A DNA stretch of 64,000 bases from Cohnella lupini (GTDB lineage: Bacteria; Bacillota; Bacilli; Paenibacillales; Paenibacillaceae): positions 496,001 through 560,000 of the forward strand of contig NZ_QRDY01000001.1 in the NCBI RefSeq assembly GCF_003386205.1. Reading direction: 5' to 3'. The notes below the pieces were generated by a model. It had not been told where the DNA came from and searched no databases. It worked only from the letters and a program-made list of their open reading frames with translations. The translations under genes were made by a program, and so were the position numbers. Below, one piece after another: positions 34,714-43,552 of the stretch. Within the stretch, counting starts at the first letter, position 1, and each line of letters starts with the position of its first letter.

Positions 34714-35478
34714 ATGAATCTGAGCAGCAACTTACCGCTACCGATGGAGCAATTCAAGAGATTCAAAGACGAGATCACCCGTTTCATGATGATGTACAAA
34801 TTCGCGCTCGACTCGTTGGAGACGAAAATCGAGATTCTCAAAGAAGAATTTCATTTCCTGCACGATTACAATCCGATCGAGCATACGAAGTCGCGGCTCA
34901 AGTCTCCGGAAAGCATATTGAGCAAGATTAACCGCAAGCGTTTGGATATTTCCTTTCCAAGCATCAAGAATAGCATTAAGGATATCGCCGGGTTAAGAAT
35001 CACTTGTTCGTTCGTTACGGATATTTACCGTATCAGCGAAATGCTGCGAAGCCAGAGCGATCTTACGATCGTAGACATGAAGGATTACATCAAGAATCCG
35101 AAGCCTAACGGGTATCAAAGCCTTCATATGATCGTAGAGGTTCCGGTATATATGTCCGACAGGCACGAGAACGTGTGCGTGGAGGTGCAAATCCGGACGA
35201 TCGCGATGGATTTCTGGGCGAGCCTGGAGCATAAGATCTTCTACAAGTACAACGAAGCGGTGCCGTTAAGGCTGCTTCAAGAGTTGAAGGAGGCCGCGGA
35301 TTCCGCGGCAGCCTTGGATAAGCAAATGGAGCGACTTCATAACGAAATTTCCGAAATCAAGGAAAATCAGGAAGAAGAAGCCGCTAACGGTTCGAAACGA
35401 ATCATCATTCGCGATCAAGAGTTTCAAATTCCGGCGGCGTTGCTGGAACTAATCGACATCGGACAAGGAAAAGAATAG
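34714..35478 (+). CDS. Small alarmone synthetase, RelP/YwaC (SasA) type
   Basis: A stand-alone (p)ppGpp synthetase of 254 aa with only the RelA/SpoT synthetase domain: DIAGLRITCSFVTDIY, PKPNGYQSLHMIVEVPVYMS and EVQIRTIAMDFWASLEHK. The last two resemble Bacillus YwaC (RelP) more than YjbM (RelQ). No hydrolase or regulatory TGS/ACT domains. The ATG at 34714 follows AAAGGGTGA. Membership in the hflKC transcript is suggestive: alarmone output tied to envelope proteostasis (inference). Confidence 0.92.
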   Translation: MNLSSNLPLPMEQFKRFKDEITRFMMMYKFALDSLETKIEILKEEFHFLHDYNPIEHTKSRLKSPESILSKINRKRLDISFPSIKNSIKDIAGLRITCSFVTDIYRISEMLRSQSDLTIVDMKDYIKNPKPNGYQSLHMIVEVPVYMSDRHENVCVEVQIRTIAMDFWASLEHKIFYKYNEAVPLRLLQELKEAADSAAALDKQMERLHNEISEIKENQEEEAANGSKRIIIRDQEFQIPAALLELIDIGQGKE

Positions 35479-35491
35479 TTGCTTCATGCTA

Positions 35492-35530
35492 ACGGCAATA
35501 CCCTCTTTCATCGGAGGGTATTGCCGTTTT
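35492..35530. terminator. Shared terminator between alarmone synthetase and comM
   Basis: A 13-bp stem (CGGCAATACCCTC / GAGGGTATTGCCG) is followed by TTTT on the plus strand. The comM stop lies 4 nt beyond, so the hairpin may end both convergent transcripts. Confidence 0.88.
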
Positions 35531-35533
35531 GCG

Positions 35534-37081
35534 TTATTCAACCGCCTGGTCCAAGCAACGATAGCCGATAGCCTCCGCGACGTCTTCCGATCTTATCGAT
35601 TCTCTATCCGCCAAATCGGCGATCGTGCGGGACATCTTCAATATCCGGTCATGAGCGCGGAAGCTGAGTCCAAGCTGCTCGAAAACTTGCTGGAGAAGCA
35701 TCTCGGCATCGGAGGACAGCTTTGCGTATTTTTTTAATAAAGGCCCTTGTAGTTGGCTGTTCCACTGGATGCCGTGTTTGGCATAGCGGGATTTCTGCCT
35801 ATAGGCTGCTTCCAAGACGATTTCCCTAGCCTGGGAGGAGGACATACCGGATTCTGAAGTTGCTCGTACCGTCTGACGAGGCAATTCGACTTGCAAATCC
35901 AGTCGATCCGCCAGAGGTCCGGACATGCGCGCCCGATAACGCGCGATAGCGATAGGCGTGCATGTACAAGGACGGTCATGAATGCCGCCGCCGTTGAATC
36001 CGCACGGACAGGGATTCATTGAAGCCGCCAGCATGAAGCGGGCAGGGAAGCGGCAAACGCCGCGCGCTCTCCCGATCGTGACCTCCCTATCTTCCAGAGG
36101 TTGTCTCAACGCTTCCAGGCACATTCTCGAAAATTCGGGCATCTCGTCCAGGAACAGAATGCCATGATGTGCTAACGTAACTTCTCCGGGCTTCGGAATG
36201 GATCCTCCGCCGATGAGTCCGGCTTGCGAGATCGTATGGTGCGGAGCGCGAAATGTACGTCGGCGGATTAAGCCGGACCGAAGTTGCCCGAGTTTCCCGC
36301 AAACGCTGAATATTTTCGTCACGGACAGCGCTTCTTCATCGGTAAGCGGAGGCATAACCGTCGGCAATCTTCGGCACAACATCGTTTTACCGGTTCCGGG
36401 AGGTCCGACGAACAGCAGGTTATGCATTCCGCTGGCTGCGATAATTAGTGCCCGCTTTCCTTGTTCTTGCCCGATGACGTCGGCTAAGTCCAACTCGGCT
36501 TCCTGCGGAGCGGAGAGTTGCGGATTGAGGTTTGCTCCGCGCGAAGCGATAGACTCCGCATCGATTTTCGGATCATCGACGAATCCATGTATCCACTCCG
36601 CCAGGGATGAAATGCCGAAAACATCGATTCCCGATATAAGAGAAGCCTCGACTACCGAGGAATGAGGGACGACGACCCGGCGTATTCCCGCGCGGCGAGC
36701 GAGCTCGGTCATCGGCAATACGCCGGGTACGTTCCTTACCGTTCCGTTAAGGGAAAGTTCGCCGATGAACAATGTATCTTCAAGTAAGCCGGCGTCCACT
36801 TGACCGCTCGCGCACAAGATGCCGGCGGCGATTGCCAAGTCGAACGCGCTGCCCTCTTTGCGAAGATCCGCGGGAGCGAGGTTAATCGTGATTCGGTCCA
36901 TCGGGAACTTCATGCCGCCGTTCTTGATTGCCGCACGCACGCGCTCAACGGATTCTCTTACTGCGGAATCCGGAAGTCCAACAACCGAAACCTGCGGTAA
37001 ACCGGAACAAATGTCTACCTCGATCTCAATAAAACGCCCTTCCACGCCTAAGACGCTCGCGCTTAGCAACTTCACATACAT
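35534..37081 (-). CDS. comM: ComM/YifB-family Mg-chelatase-like AAA+ ATPase
   Basis: A 515-residue hexameric helicase-type AAA+ protein; ComM promotes branch migration during natural transformation. The N-terminal YifB domain (EVDICSGLPQVSVVGLPDSA) is followed by Walker A VGPPGTGKTML, Walker B ILFLDEMPEFS and a Mg-chelatase C-terminal domain (RTVRATS...AEAIGYRCLD). The ATG at 37081 (MYVKLLSAS) is the family start. Its ribosome-binding site lies in a terminator-like hairpin. dprA, another transformation gene, lies 6.5 kb away. Confidence 0.94.
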   Translation of the reverse strand: MYVKLLSASVLGVEGRFIEIEVDICSGLPQVSVVGLPDSAVRESVERVRAAIKNGGMKFPMDRITINLAPADLRKEGSAFDLAIAAGILCASGQVDAGLLEDTLFIGELSLNGTVRNVPGVLPMTELARRAGIRRVVVPHSSVVEASLISGIDVFGISSLAEWIHGFVDDPKIDAESIASRGANLNPQLSAPQEAELDLADVIGQEQGKRALIIAASGMHNLLFVGPPGTGKTMLCRRLPTVMPPLTDEEALSVTKIFSVCGKLGQLRSGLIRRRTFRAPHHTISQAGLIGGGSIPKPGEVTLAHHGILFLDEMPEFSRMCLEALRQPLEDREVTIGRARGVCRFPARFMLAASMNPCPCGFNGGGIHDRPCTCTPIAIARYRARMSGPLADRLDLQVELPRQTVRATSESGMSSSQAREIVLEAAYRQKSRYAKHGIQWNSQLQGPLLKKYAKLSSDAEMLLQQVFEQLGLSFRAHDRILKMSRTIADLADRESIRSEDVAEAIGYRCLDQAVE

Positions 37082-37087
37082 AACAAA

Positions 37088-37130
37088 AAGCACCTTCCTC
37101 CGACGTTAGTTAACGTACGGGAAGGTGCTT
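37088..37130 (-). promoter_or_regulatory. Terminator-shaped hairpin burying the comM ribosome-binding site
   Basis: Read on the comM strand: arm AAGCACCTTCC, inner ACGTTA/TAACGT stem, arm GGAAGGTGCTT, then TTTTTGTT and the ATG. The GGAGGAAGG ribosome-binding site is inside the 3' arm. It could be an attenuator, a translational switch, or the end of an unseen transcript. Confidence 0.7.
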
Positions 37131-37272
37131 CCTTCCGAATCGACTTCCATATGCGTCCAGTCTACCTCGCTAAGACGGATGTGTCAATCCCGAGGAAATG
37201 ATCTCGGACACGATGTAATTACTTGCAAGAAGTCATTAGATAAAATTATCCCTTCATAATGGATTAGGTAAC

Positions 37273-37301
37273 TTACCACAATTTACTAATCCTACTATAA
37301 T
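37273..37301 (+). promoter_or_regulatory. Predicted sigma-A promoter of the sugar ABC operon
   Basis: TTACCA (37273-37278), exactly 17 nt, TATAAT (37296-37301), about 38 nt before the binding-protein gene. The -10 is perfect. A partial catabolite-like sequence just downstream was not convincing. Confidence 0.65.
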
Positions 37302-37346
37302 TGACATTGGAAGCGAATTAAATATATTTTAGGAGGCACGCGATTC

Positions 37347-38663
37347 ATGAGAAAAAGTCTTCTATTGATTGTGCTCAGCGTGATTCTTGTGGCGACAACG
37401 GCCATAAGTTCAGTGGGCGCAGCAACAAAAAGCATAACCATCAAGGTACGTCATACGCAATTGGGCGAGTCGAAACAACAACGACTTAATATACTTAACG
37501 ATGTTTTGAAGAAGGTTCAAAAGGAAGTTCCGGGCGTACAATTCAAGTTGGACGGCGTGGACTCCGACGTAAACCGCAAAGAGAAACTGCGTTCGGAAAT
37601 GGTCATCAACAATCCTCCGCCGATTTTCGACCTGTTCGGCGGCTCCGACACTCAATTGTACGTGCAAGCTGGAAGACTGCTCGATCTTACGCCTATTCTT
37701 AAAGAGCTCGGCCTGCAAAATAAATTTATATCTTTAGGCGAATTTACGGTAAACGGCAAAGTATACGGTTTGCCGATCGGCGGCTATCAAGAAGGGTATT
37801 TCTACAATAAAGAATACTTTAAAGCCAAAAACCTTAAGATCCCACAAACGCTGGAAGACCTTGAGAAATTAGCCGACTCTATAAAAAAAGACGGGAAAAC
37901 ACCGTTTGCCCAAGCTTCCAAAGCGGCATGGGTTCCGTTAATGGCAGCCAATACGTTGTGGGCCCGTTATGCCGGTCCGGATATTAGCGCCGGATTCTCG
38001 ACAGGAAAAACCAAATGGAACAGCCCGGAAATGGTAGCTGCTTTTAATAAATACGCGGATTGGGTGAAAAAAGGCTATTTCAAAGAAGGCGAACTCGGTC
38101 TAGAATACGCGGAACAGCGCAACCAGCTCATTCGCGGCGAAGCCGCTATGATGTACGATGGTTCATGGGCATCCAGCGTGTTCGCGGATCCTAAGCAAGC
38201 CGGGGATTTGACGAACAAAATCGGATACTTCCCGATGCCGAAAGTATCGAACGGCAAAGGAAGCCAAACCGCGGTGAACGGCGGTTTCTCCAACGGTTAC
38301 GGCTTCTCGGCCAAAGTCAAAAAGGATAAAAAGCAAATGGCCGTCATTAAATCGTTTATTAAAAACATGTACAACGACGAAATGCAAATTCGCGGTTTGG
38401 AAGCGGACGGCGTCCTGCCATCCATGAAAGTAGACGCGGGCAAGTTGGCCAAAGCCAAAGTTTCCGATCTAGTGAAAGAAATCATCGCCGTTGGAAACAA
38501 ATCGAGCGGCGCCTTCCCTGCTTTCGATTCTTTGGTTCAACCGGACGTCAATACGGCGCTTAGCGAAGGAATCCAAAAATTAATTGGCGGGAAAATCACG
38601 GCAAAGGCGATGCTGGACGGCGTTCAAAAGGTTCAAGCCGAAGCCAATAGCGCAGACGATTAA
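37347..38663 (+). CDS. Extracellular carbohydrate-binding protein of ABC transporter (family 1)
   Basis: A 438-residue solute-binding protein for a sugar or oligosaccharide importer. The signal peptide (RKSLLLIVLSVILVATTA) ends with SVGA-A, a signal peptidase I type site. There is no lipobox and no cysteine, unusual for a Gram-positive binding protein. Family regions are PPIFDLFGGSDTQLYVQAGRL (quoted in parts: PPIFDLFGGSD, QLYVQAGRL), LPIGGYQEGYFYNKEYF and AMMYDGSWASSVF. GGAGG lies upstream. A strong terminator follows, before the permeases. Confidence 0.92.
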   Translation: MRKSLLLIVLSVILVATTAISSVGAATKSITIKVRHTQLGESKQQRLNILNDVLKKVQKEVPGVQFKLDGVDSDVNRKEKLRSEMVINNPPPIFDLFGGSDTQLYVQAGRLLDLTPILKELGLQNKFISLGEFTVNGKVYGLPIGGYQEGYFYNKEYFKAKNLKIPQTLEDLEKLADSIKKDGKTPFAQASKAAWVPLMAANTLWARYAGPDISAGFSTGKTKWNSPEMVAAFNKYADWVKKGYFKEGELGLEYAEQRNQLIRGEAAMMYDGSWASSVFADPKQAGDLTNKIGYFPMPKVSNGKGSQTAVNGGFSNGYGFSAKVKKDKKQMAVIKSFIKNMYNDEMQIRGLEADGVLPSMKVDAGKLAKAKVSDLVKEIIAVGNKSSGAFPAFDSLVQPDVNTALSEGIQKLIGGKITAKAMLDGVQKVQAEANSADD

Positions 38664-38682
38664 ACGAGTAAGAAATAGGTTG

Positions 38683-38719
38683 AAAAGTACCACCCGCCTT
38701 AGAGTGGGTGGTACTTTTT
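38683..38719 (+). terminator. Terminator between binding protein and permeases
   Basis: A perfect 12-bp-plus stem AAAAGTACCACCC / GGGTGGTACTTTTT. It probably makes the binding protein transcript more abundant than the read-through permease message. Confidence 0.9.
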
Positions 38720-38767
38720 ATAAGTAAGGATCGATATGGATGATGTCTGATCATCACGGAGGTAACG

Positions 38768-39652
38768 ATGAATAAAGCGCTTAGAAGCCCGTGGACGTAT
38801 GCGTTGTTTTTGTTGCCCGTCATCGTGCTTTATATCCTGTTTTTCATTTATCCGATGTTCGCGGCTTTCATCAAAGGCTTTACGAATTGGAACGGCGTCG
38901 AAGCGGCCCGATTTAACGGGTTGAACAACTTCGAGAAAGCGATAACGGACGATAAATTTTGGAGCGCCGTCAAAAATAACGCTTATTTCATTCTGTTTTC
39001 GGTTGTCGTGCAAGTACCCGCGATCGTCTTTTTCTCGCTGTTGATCAGCAACGTAAAGAAACTCAAGGGATTATATAAAACGGCGGTTTTCGTCCCCTCC
39101 GTCATGTCTACGGCGGTGATCGGCATTTTGTGGAGCTTCATCTACGAGCCGGATATCGGCTTGTTTAATTTGATTCTCATGAAACTCGGCCTGCAGCCCG
39201 TCATGTGGTTATCCGACCCGAATTGGGCCATGTTCTCGATCTTAATAACAAATGCTTGGCAGTGGACCGGATTCTATATCGTCATGGTTCTCGCCGCGAT
39301 CTTATCGATTCCGAGGGAAATCGACGAAGCCGCGATCGTCGACGGAGCGGGAAGCTTCATGCGCGCGACCCGAATCACGGTGCCGCTCATCACTCCCATC
39401 ATATCCGTTGTCATCATGCTCTCCATCGCGGGCGCGATGAAAGCGGCCGATATTGTCATCATCATGACGAGAGGCGGTCCGGGGGGAGCAACGGATGTCA
39501 TGTCAACCTACATGATTAAATACGGAATAACGAATATAAAATACGGATACGGCAACGCCATAGCGGTATTGATTTTCGTTTTCACGTTAATTCTTACCGC
39601 GTTATACCAATTGCTGATTGCCAGAAGAATTGAAAGGGTCGAATACTCATGA
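38768..39652 (+). CDS. Sugar ABC transporter permease, MalF/UgpA type
   Basis: A 294-residue permease with six predicted membrane segments and the cytoplasmic EAA loop EIDEAAIVDGAGSFMRATRI, which docks to the ATPase. CGGAGG precedes its ATG. It overlaps the second permease by 4 nt. No ATPase gene is in the cluster, so a shared MsmX-type ATPase elsewhere is expected. Confidence 0.94.
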   Translation: MNKALRSPWTYALFLLPVIVLYILFFIYPMFAAFIKGFTNWNGVEAARFNGLNNFEKAITDDKFWSAVKNNAYFILFSVVVQVPAIVFFSLLISNVKKLKGLYKTAVFVPSVMSTAVIGILWSFIYEPDIGLFNLILMKLGLQPVMWLSDPNWAMFSILITNAWQWTGFYIVMVLAAILSIPREIDEAAIVDGAGSFMRATRITVPLITPIISVVIMLSIAGAMKAADIVIIMTRGGPGGATDVMSTYMIKYGITNIKYGYGNAIAVLIFVFTLILTALYQLLIARRIERVEYS

Positions 39653-40488
39653 CGATGACGGTAAGATCGGTGCAAAAGAGTATCAGCCATATTATTTTAC
39701 TAATCTATGTGATCGTGATCCTTTACCCGTTCCTGTTCGTCCTCTTTTCTTCAGTAAAGTCGGATAATCAGGCGATTGCGAGCAATCCGTTCGGTTTCCC
39801 TTCATCTTTTCATTTTGAAAACTATTACGAAGCATGGGTGAATGCGAAAATCAGCGTTTACTTTTTGAATAGCTTGTATATCGCAACTCTTTGTTCGATC
39901 GCGACAATTGTTTTTGCGGCCATGGCATCATTTGCAATTACGAGGATGAGGTTTTGGAAATTGAGCAAAGGGATGTACCAATTTATCTTGATCGGCATGC
40001 TCATTCCCAGTAATGCCTTATTGCTGCCTATCTTCATTATGTTAATGGATGCCGGGATATTGGACACCCATTTGGCGCTCATCATCCCCTATACCGCAGG
40101 GGCAATACCTTTGAACGTCATCATTTTGTCGGCTTTTATGCGCTCGATTCCGAGCGAACTCGAAGAAGCCGCCGTAATGGATGGTTTGAGCGCAAAGGGC
40201 GTTTTCGCAAAAATCATTTTTCCCCTTACAATCCCGGCACTGGTGACTGTATTTATCCTGAACTTCATTGGGAACTGGAACGAGTTTCTCCTTGCGAATT
40301 TCTTCATCTCCACAGATGAACTGCGTACTCTGCCCGTCGGTATGGTCGGATTCCGCGATACCTATAATACGAATTACGCGCAAATGTCGGCGGGGATCGT
40401 ATACAGCGTCGTTCCGGTTATGATTATTTACGCAGTTCTGCAAAAACAAATTATCGAAGGATTAACCGCAGGCAGCATTAAAGGCTGA
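39649..40488 (+). CDS. Sugar ABC transporter permease, MalG/UgpE type
   Basis: A 279-residue partner permease with six membrane segments and the EAA loop ELEEAAVMDGLSAKGVFAKI. Its ATGA start overlaps the first permease. The sugar cannot be read from the sequence; there is no glycosidase or regulator beside the operon. Confidence 0.94.
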   Translation: MTMTVRSVQKSISHIILLIYVIVILYPFLFVLFSSVKSDNQAIASNPFGFPSSFHFENYYEAWVNAKISVYFLNSLYIATLCSIATIVFAAMASFAITRMRFWKLSKGMYQFILIGMLIPSNALLLPIFIMLMDAGILDTHLALIIPYTAGAIPLNVIILSAFMRSIPSELEEAAVMDGLSAKGVFAKIIFPLTIPALVTVFILNFIGNWNEFLLANFFISTDELRTLPVGMVGFRDTYNTNYAQMSAGIVYSVVPVMIIYAVLQKQIIEGLTAGSIKG

Positions 40489-40509
40489 TCCCCGTATAAG
40501 TCAGCATTT

Positions 40510-40535
40510 GACGTACCCTTGCGGTGCGTCTTTTT
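40510..40535 (+). terminator. Terminator after the sugar ABC operon
   Basis: GACGTACC and GGTGCGTC arms (one G-U pair) with a 5-nt loop are followed by TTTTT. It separates the operon from the convergent lipoprotein gene. Confidence 0.8.
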
Positions 40536-40561
40536 GTTCGTTGAATCCGGCCCACGGCCTA

Positions 40562-40930
40562 TCAGATCTTGATTATAACGATCTCTTTCGCCGTAAGATC
40601 GGGAGCTTTTCCCTTTTCAAAGGCACCTCGGATATCGACGGACCGGGTTAAATTCAGTTTGACGGACGAGCCTGCGGATAAAAGACCGACCGTCGACAGG
40701 TTGCCCTTTTCATCCCGTACAATCGTTCGGTCGGTCAGCTTCACCGTGCAAACGTAGCCGATACTGTCGATGCCGCCCTTTTTCCCTTTATTGGCTTCAT
40801 CGGAACAAGCGACCAACAAACTATCCGAGCGAACCTCTTCGATATGCGTTTCGAAGGAACTCGTTGCCCTGCCGCAACCGGCCGCTATTATGCAGCAGAG
40901 AATGATCCATATTATTGCTAACCGTTTCAT
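40562..40930 (-). CDS. Small lipoprotein of unknown function
   Basis: A 122-residue protein with signal sequence MKRLAIIWIILCCIIAAGC; the lipobox IAAGC puts the lipidated Cys at residue 19. The mature part is beta-rich (SLLVACSDEAN, VCTVKLTDRTIVRDEKGNLS, SSVKLNLTRSVDIRG), resembling small OB-like envelope proteins that annotators often call DUF3221-like; I am not sure of the family. The ATG at 40930 has GGAGGAA upstream; the track of open codons above it is non-coding. It stands alone, between the sugar operon and sucC. Confidence 0.8.
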   Translation of the reverse strand: MKRLAIIWIILCCIIAAGCGRATSSFETHIEEVRSDSLLVACSDEANKGKKGGIDSIGYVCTVKLTDRTIVRDEKGNLSTVGLLSAGSSVKLNLTRSVDIRGAFEKGKAPDLTAKEIVIIKI

Positions 40931-41288
40931 GGAAATTCCTCCTTTACTACCCATTAATGACGTAACGTCTGCGGGGAATGTTCCGCGGGAACCGGAATAA
41001 TAACCCGATGAATAGCAAAAGCTATATATGTTTGCCTTGTTCCCATATCAATATGAGATGAAACCATTGCCAAATTAGACTAATAAATTGATGAAAAAGT
41101 GAGGAACCGTTAATCAAATAGTGTTACAATGGTGAAGGTTTTGTTACATAAATTCATTTGTGTGACAGCTATGGGCGATAAATCGAATCGCTAACAGAAA
41201 GTCACCTGTGACGAATGCGTTCGGCTTTATTGCCGTTTACGACATTCGCACTCGATATTAAAGCGCACAACGGGAGGATGCCAGAGTC
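40931..41288. other. Intergenic region upstream of sucC
   Basis: No gene seen. It holds GTTCC-GCG-GGAAC (about 40979-40991), a TACAAT -10-like hexamer near 41124 without a firm -35, and GTCAC-CT-GTGAC at 41201-41212. GGGAGG lies 12-14 nt before the sucC ATG. The sucCD promoter must be here. Confidence 0.5.
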
Positions 41289-42449
41289 ATGAATATTCAT
41301 GAGTATCAAGGCAAGGAAGTCTTGAAACAGTATGGCGTTAACGTGCCGCGCGGCAAAGTGGCGTTTACCGTCGAAGAAGCCGTAAGCGCCGCGAAAGAAC
41401 TCGGAAGCGCGGTAACCGTCGTTAAAGCCCAGATCCATGCGGGCGGACGCGGTAAAGCCGGCGGAGTTAAAATCGCCAAGAGCGTGGAAGACGTAGCGGT
41501 TTACGCTAAAGAATTACTCGGCAAAGTATTGGTCACGCACCAAACGGGTCCTGAAGGCAAAGAAATCAAACGTCTTCTGATCGAAGAAGGCTGCGACATT
41601 AAGAAAGAGTATTACATCGGCGTCGTCGTCGACCGGGGAACCGGACGCGTCGTTATGATGGGCTCGGAAGAAGGCGGCATGGATATCGAAGAAGTAGCCG
41701 CTCATTCTCCCGAGAAAATCGTCAAAGTCGTTGTCGATCCCGCTGTCGGACTTCTGAGTTTCCAAGCCCGTCAATTGGCTTACGACATTAAGATTCCTGC
41801 AGGTCAAATCAACAAAGCGGTGCAATTCATGCTCGCGTTGTACAAAGCGTTCGAAGATAAAGATTGCTCCATCGCCGAGATCAATCCTCTCGTCGTTACG
41901 GGTTCGGGTGACGTTATGGCGCTCGACGCCAAGCTAAACTTCGATTCCAACGCTTTGTTCCGTCATAAAGACATCGTCGAGCTTCGCGATTTGGACGAAG
42001 AAGACGCGAAGGAAATCCAAGCATCCAAATTCGATTTGTCCTACATCGCCTTGGACGGCAACATCGGCTGTATGGTTAATGGAGCCGGTCTTGCAATGGC
42101 AACGATGGACATTATTAAATATTTCGGCGGATCGCCTGCTAACTTCCTTGACGTTGGCGGCGGCGCAACGAAAGAAAAAGTAACCGAAGCGTTCAAGATT
42201 ATCCTTTCCGACCCTAACGTCAAAGGGATTTTCGTTAATATCTTCGGCGGCATCATGAAGTGCGATATTATCGCCGAGGGCGTCGTGGCTGCGGCTCGCG
42301 ACTTGGGTCTGGATCGTCCGCTCGTCGTCCGTCTCGAAGGCACGAACGTAGCATTGGGTAAAGAAATCTTGAACGGATCCGGCCTGAACATCGTGGCTGC
42401 GGATTCCATGTCCGACGGCGCGAAAAAAATCGTGTCGCTCGTGCAATGA
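41289..42449 (+). CDS. sucC: Succinyl-CoA ligase (ADP-forming) beta subunit
   Basis: The beta subunit of the TCA-cycle enzyme making ATP from succinyl-CoA. It is 386 aa, with the N-terminal ATP-grasp domain ([32 protein letters not shown]) and the C-terminal ligase domain ([28 protein letters not shown]). sucD follows 31 nt later. The pair has its usual place in front of dprA-topA. Confidence 0.97.
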   Translation: MNIHEYQGKEVLKQYGVNVPRGKVAFTVEEAVSAAKELGSAVTVVKAQIHAGGRGKAGGVKIAKSVEDVAVYAKELLGKVLVTHQTGPEGKEIKRLLIEEGCDIKKEYYIGVVVDRGTGRVVMMGSEEGGMDIEEVAAHSPEKIVKVVVDPAVGLLSFQARQLAYDIKIPAGQINKAVQFMLALYKAFEDKDCSIAEINPLVVTGSGDVMALDAKLNFDSNALFRHKDIVELRDLDEEDAKEIQASKFDLSYIALDGNIGCMVNGAGLAMATMDIIKYFGGSPANFLDVGGGATKEKVTEAFKIILSDPNVKGIFVNIFGGIMKCDIIAEGVVAAARDLGLDRPLVVRLEGTNVALGKEILNGSGLNIVAADSMSDGAKKIVSLVQ

Positions 42450-42480
42450 CTAGGGAGAACCTACCGGGGAGTGTATAATC

Positions 42481-43407
42481 ATGAGTATTTTGATCGATAA
42501 AAACACCAAGGTGATCACCCAAGGCATCACGGGCGCAACGGGAAATTTCCACGCCAAGGGTGCATTGGATTATGGTACGCAAATGGTTGGCGGAGTCACG
42601 CCTGGTAAAGGCGGAACGAACGTCGATTTCAACTTGGAGAATGGCACGACCGTATCCTTGCCGGTATTCAACACGGTACGCGAAGCCGTTGACGCAACTG
42701 GCGCGACAGCGTCCGTTATCTACGTCGCTCCTCCGTTCGCGGCTGACGCGATCATGGAAGCGGTAGATGCCGAGCTTGACCTCGTTATCTGTATTACGGA
42801 AGGAATTCCGGTGCTTGATATGGTTAAAGTTACGCGCTTCATGGAAGGCAAGAAAACTCGCCTGATCGGACCGAACTGCCCTGGCGTTATTACGCCGGGA
42901 GAGATCAAAATCGGTATCATGCCTGGTTATATTCACAAGAAAGGCCATGTAGGCGTTGTTTCCCGTTCCGGAACTTTGACTTACGAGGCGGTTCATCAAC
43001 TGACTTCGAGCGGAATCGGACAATCTTCGGCGGTAGGCATCGGCGGAGATCCGGTTAAAGGCTCCGAGTTTATCGATATCCTTAAGCTGTTTAACGAAGA
43101 TCCGGATACGTATGCGGTCATCATGATCGGCGAAATCGGCGGTACGGCGGAAGAAGAAGCGGCTGAATGGGTGAAAGCGAACATGACGAAACCCGTAGTC
43201 GGCTTTATCGGAGGCGCTACGGCCCCCGCAGGCAAGCGCATGGGACATGCAGGCGCGATTATTTCCGGCGGCAAAGGAACTGCGGCAGAGAAAATCTCCG
43301 TACTCGAAGCTTGCGGCATTCGCGTTGCTCCGACACCTTCCGACATGGGCGCGACTCTTGTCGCCGTTCTCGAGGAAAAAGGCTTGCTGGAAAAATGCAA
43401 AGGTTAA
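42481..43407 (+). CDS. sucD: Succinyl-CoA ligase alpha subunit
   Basis: A 308-residue CoA-binding subunit with a Rossmann domain ([19 protein letters not shown]), [12 protein letters not shown] and the phosphorylated His (about residue 256) in [13 protein letters not shown]. Complete and normal length. GGGGAG precedes its ATG. A terminator follows. Confidence 0.97.
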   Translation: MSILIDKNTKVITQGITGATGNFHAKGALDYGTQMVGGVTPGKGGTNVDFNLENGTTVSLPVFNTVREAVDATGATASVIYVAPPFAADAIMEAVDAELDLVICITEGIPVLDMVKVTRFMEGKKTRLIGPNCPGVITPGEIKIGIMPGYIHKKGHVGVVSRSGTLTYEAVHQLTSSGIGQSSAVGIGGDPVKGSEFIDILKLFNEDPDTYAVIMIGEIGGTAEEEAAEWVKANMTKPVVGFIGGATAPAGKRMGHAGAIISGGKGTAAEKISVLEACGIRVAPTPSDMGATLVAVLEEKGLLEKCKG

Positions 43408-43470
43408 TGGTACATTGAGCTTATGTGAAATTTGAGCTTCTTAATAAGAAGCTTTCGGCAAGGCAAGCAG

Positions 43471-43508
43471 CCTTCTGCCCCCTCATCGAGGGAGTGGGAG
43501 GTTTTTTT
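43471..43508 (+). terminator. Rho-independent terminator after sucD
   Basis: A ~14-bp stem with two G-U pairs and two mismatches (CCTTCTGCCCCCTC against GAGGGAGTGGGAGG) is followed by T7. A perfect AGCTTCTTA/TAAGAAGCT palindrome (43434-43454 region) lies just before it. Confidence 0.7.
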
Positions 43509-43552
43509 GCGTTCTTGCGATTGCCCATCCATGGATAAGGAGCGATGTTCAT

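Noticed and set aside
37300..37325. Catabolite-responsive (cre) site near the sugar operon promoter
   Set aside because: TGGAAGCGAATTAA differs from the consensus at several conserved positions.
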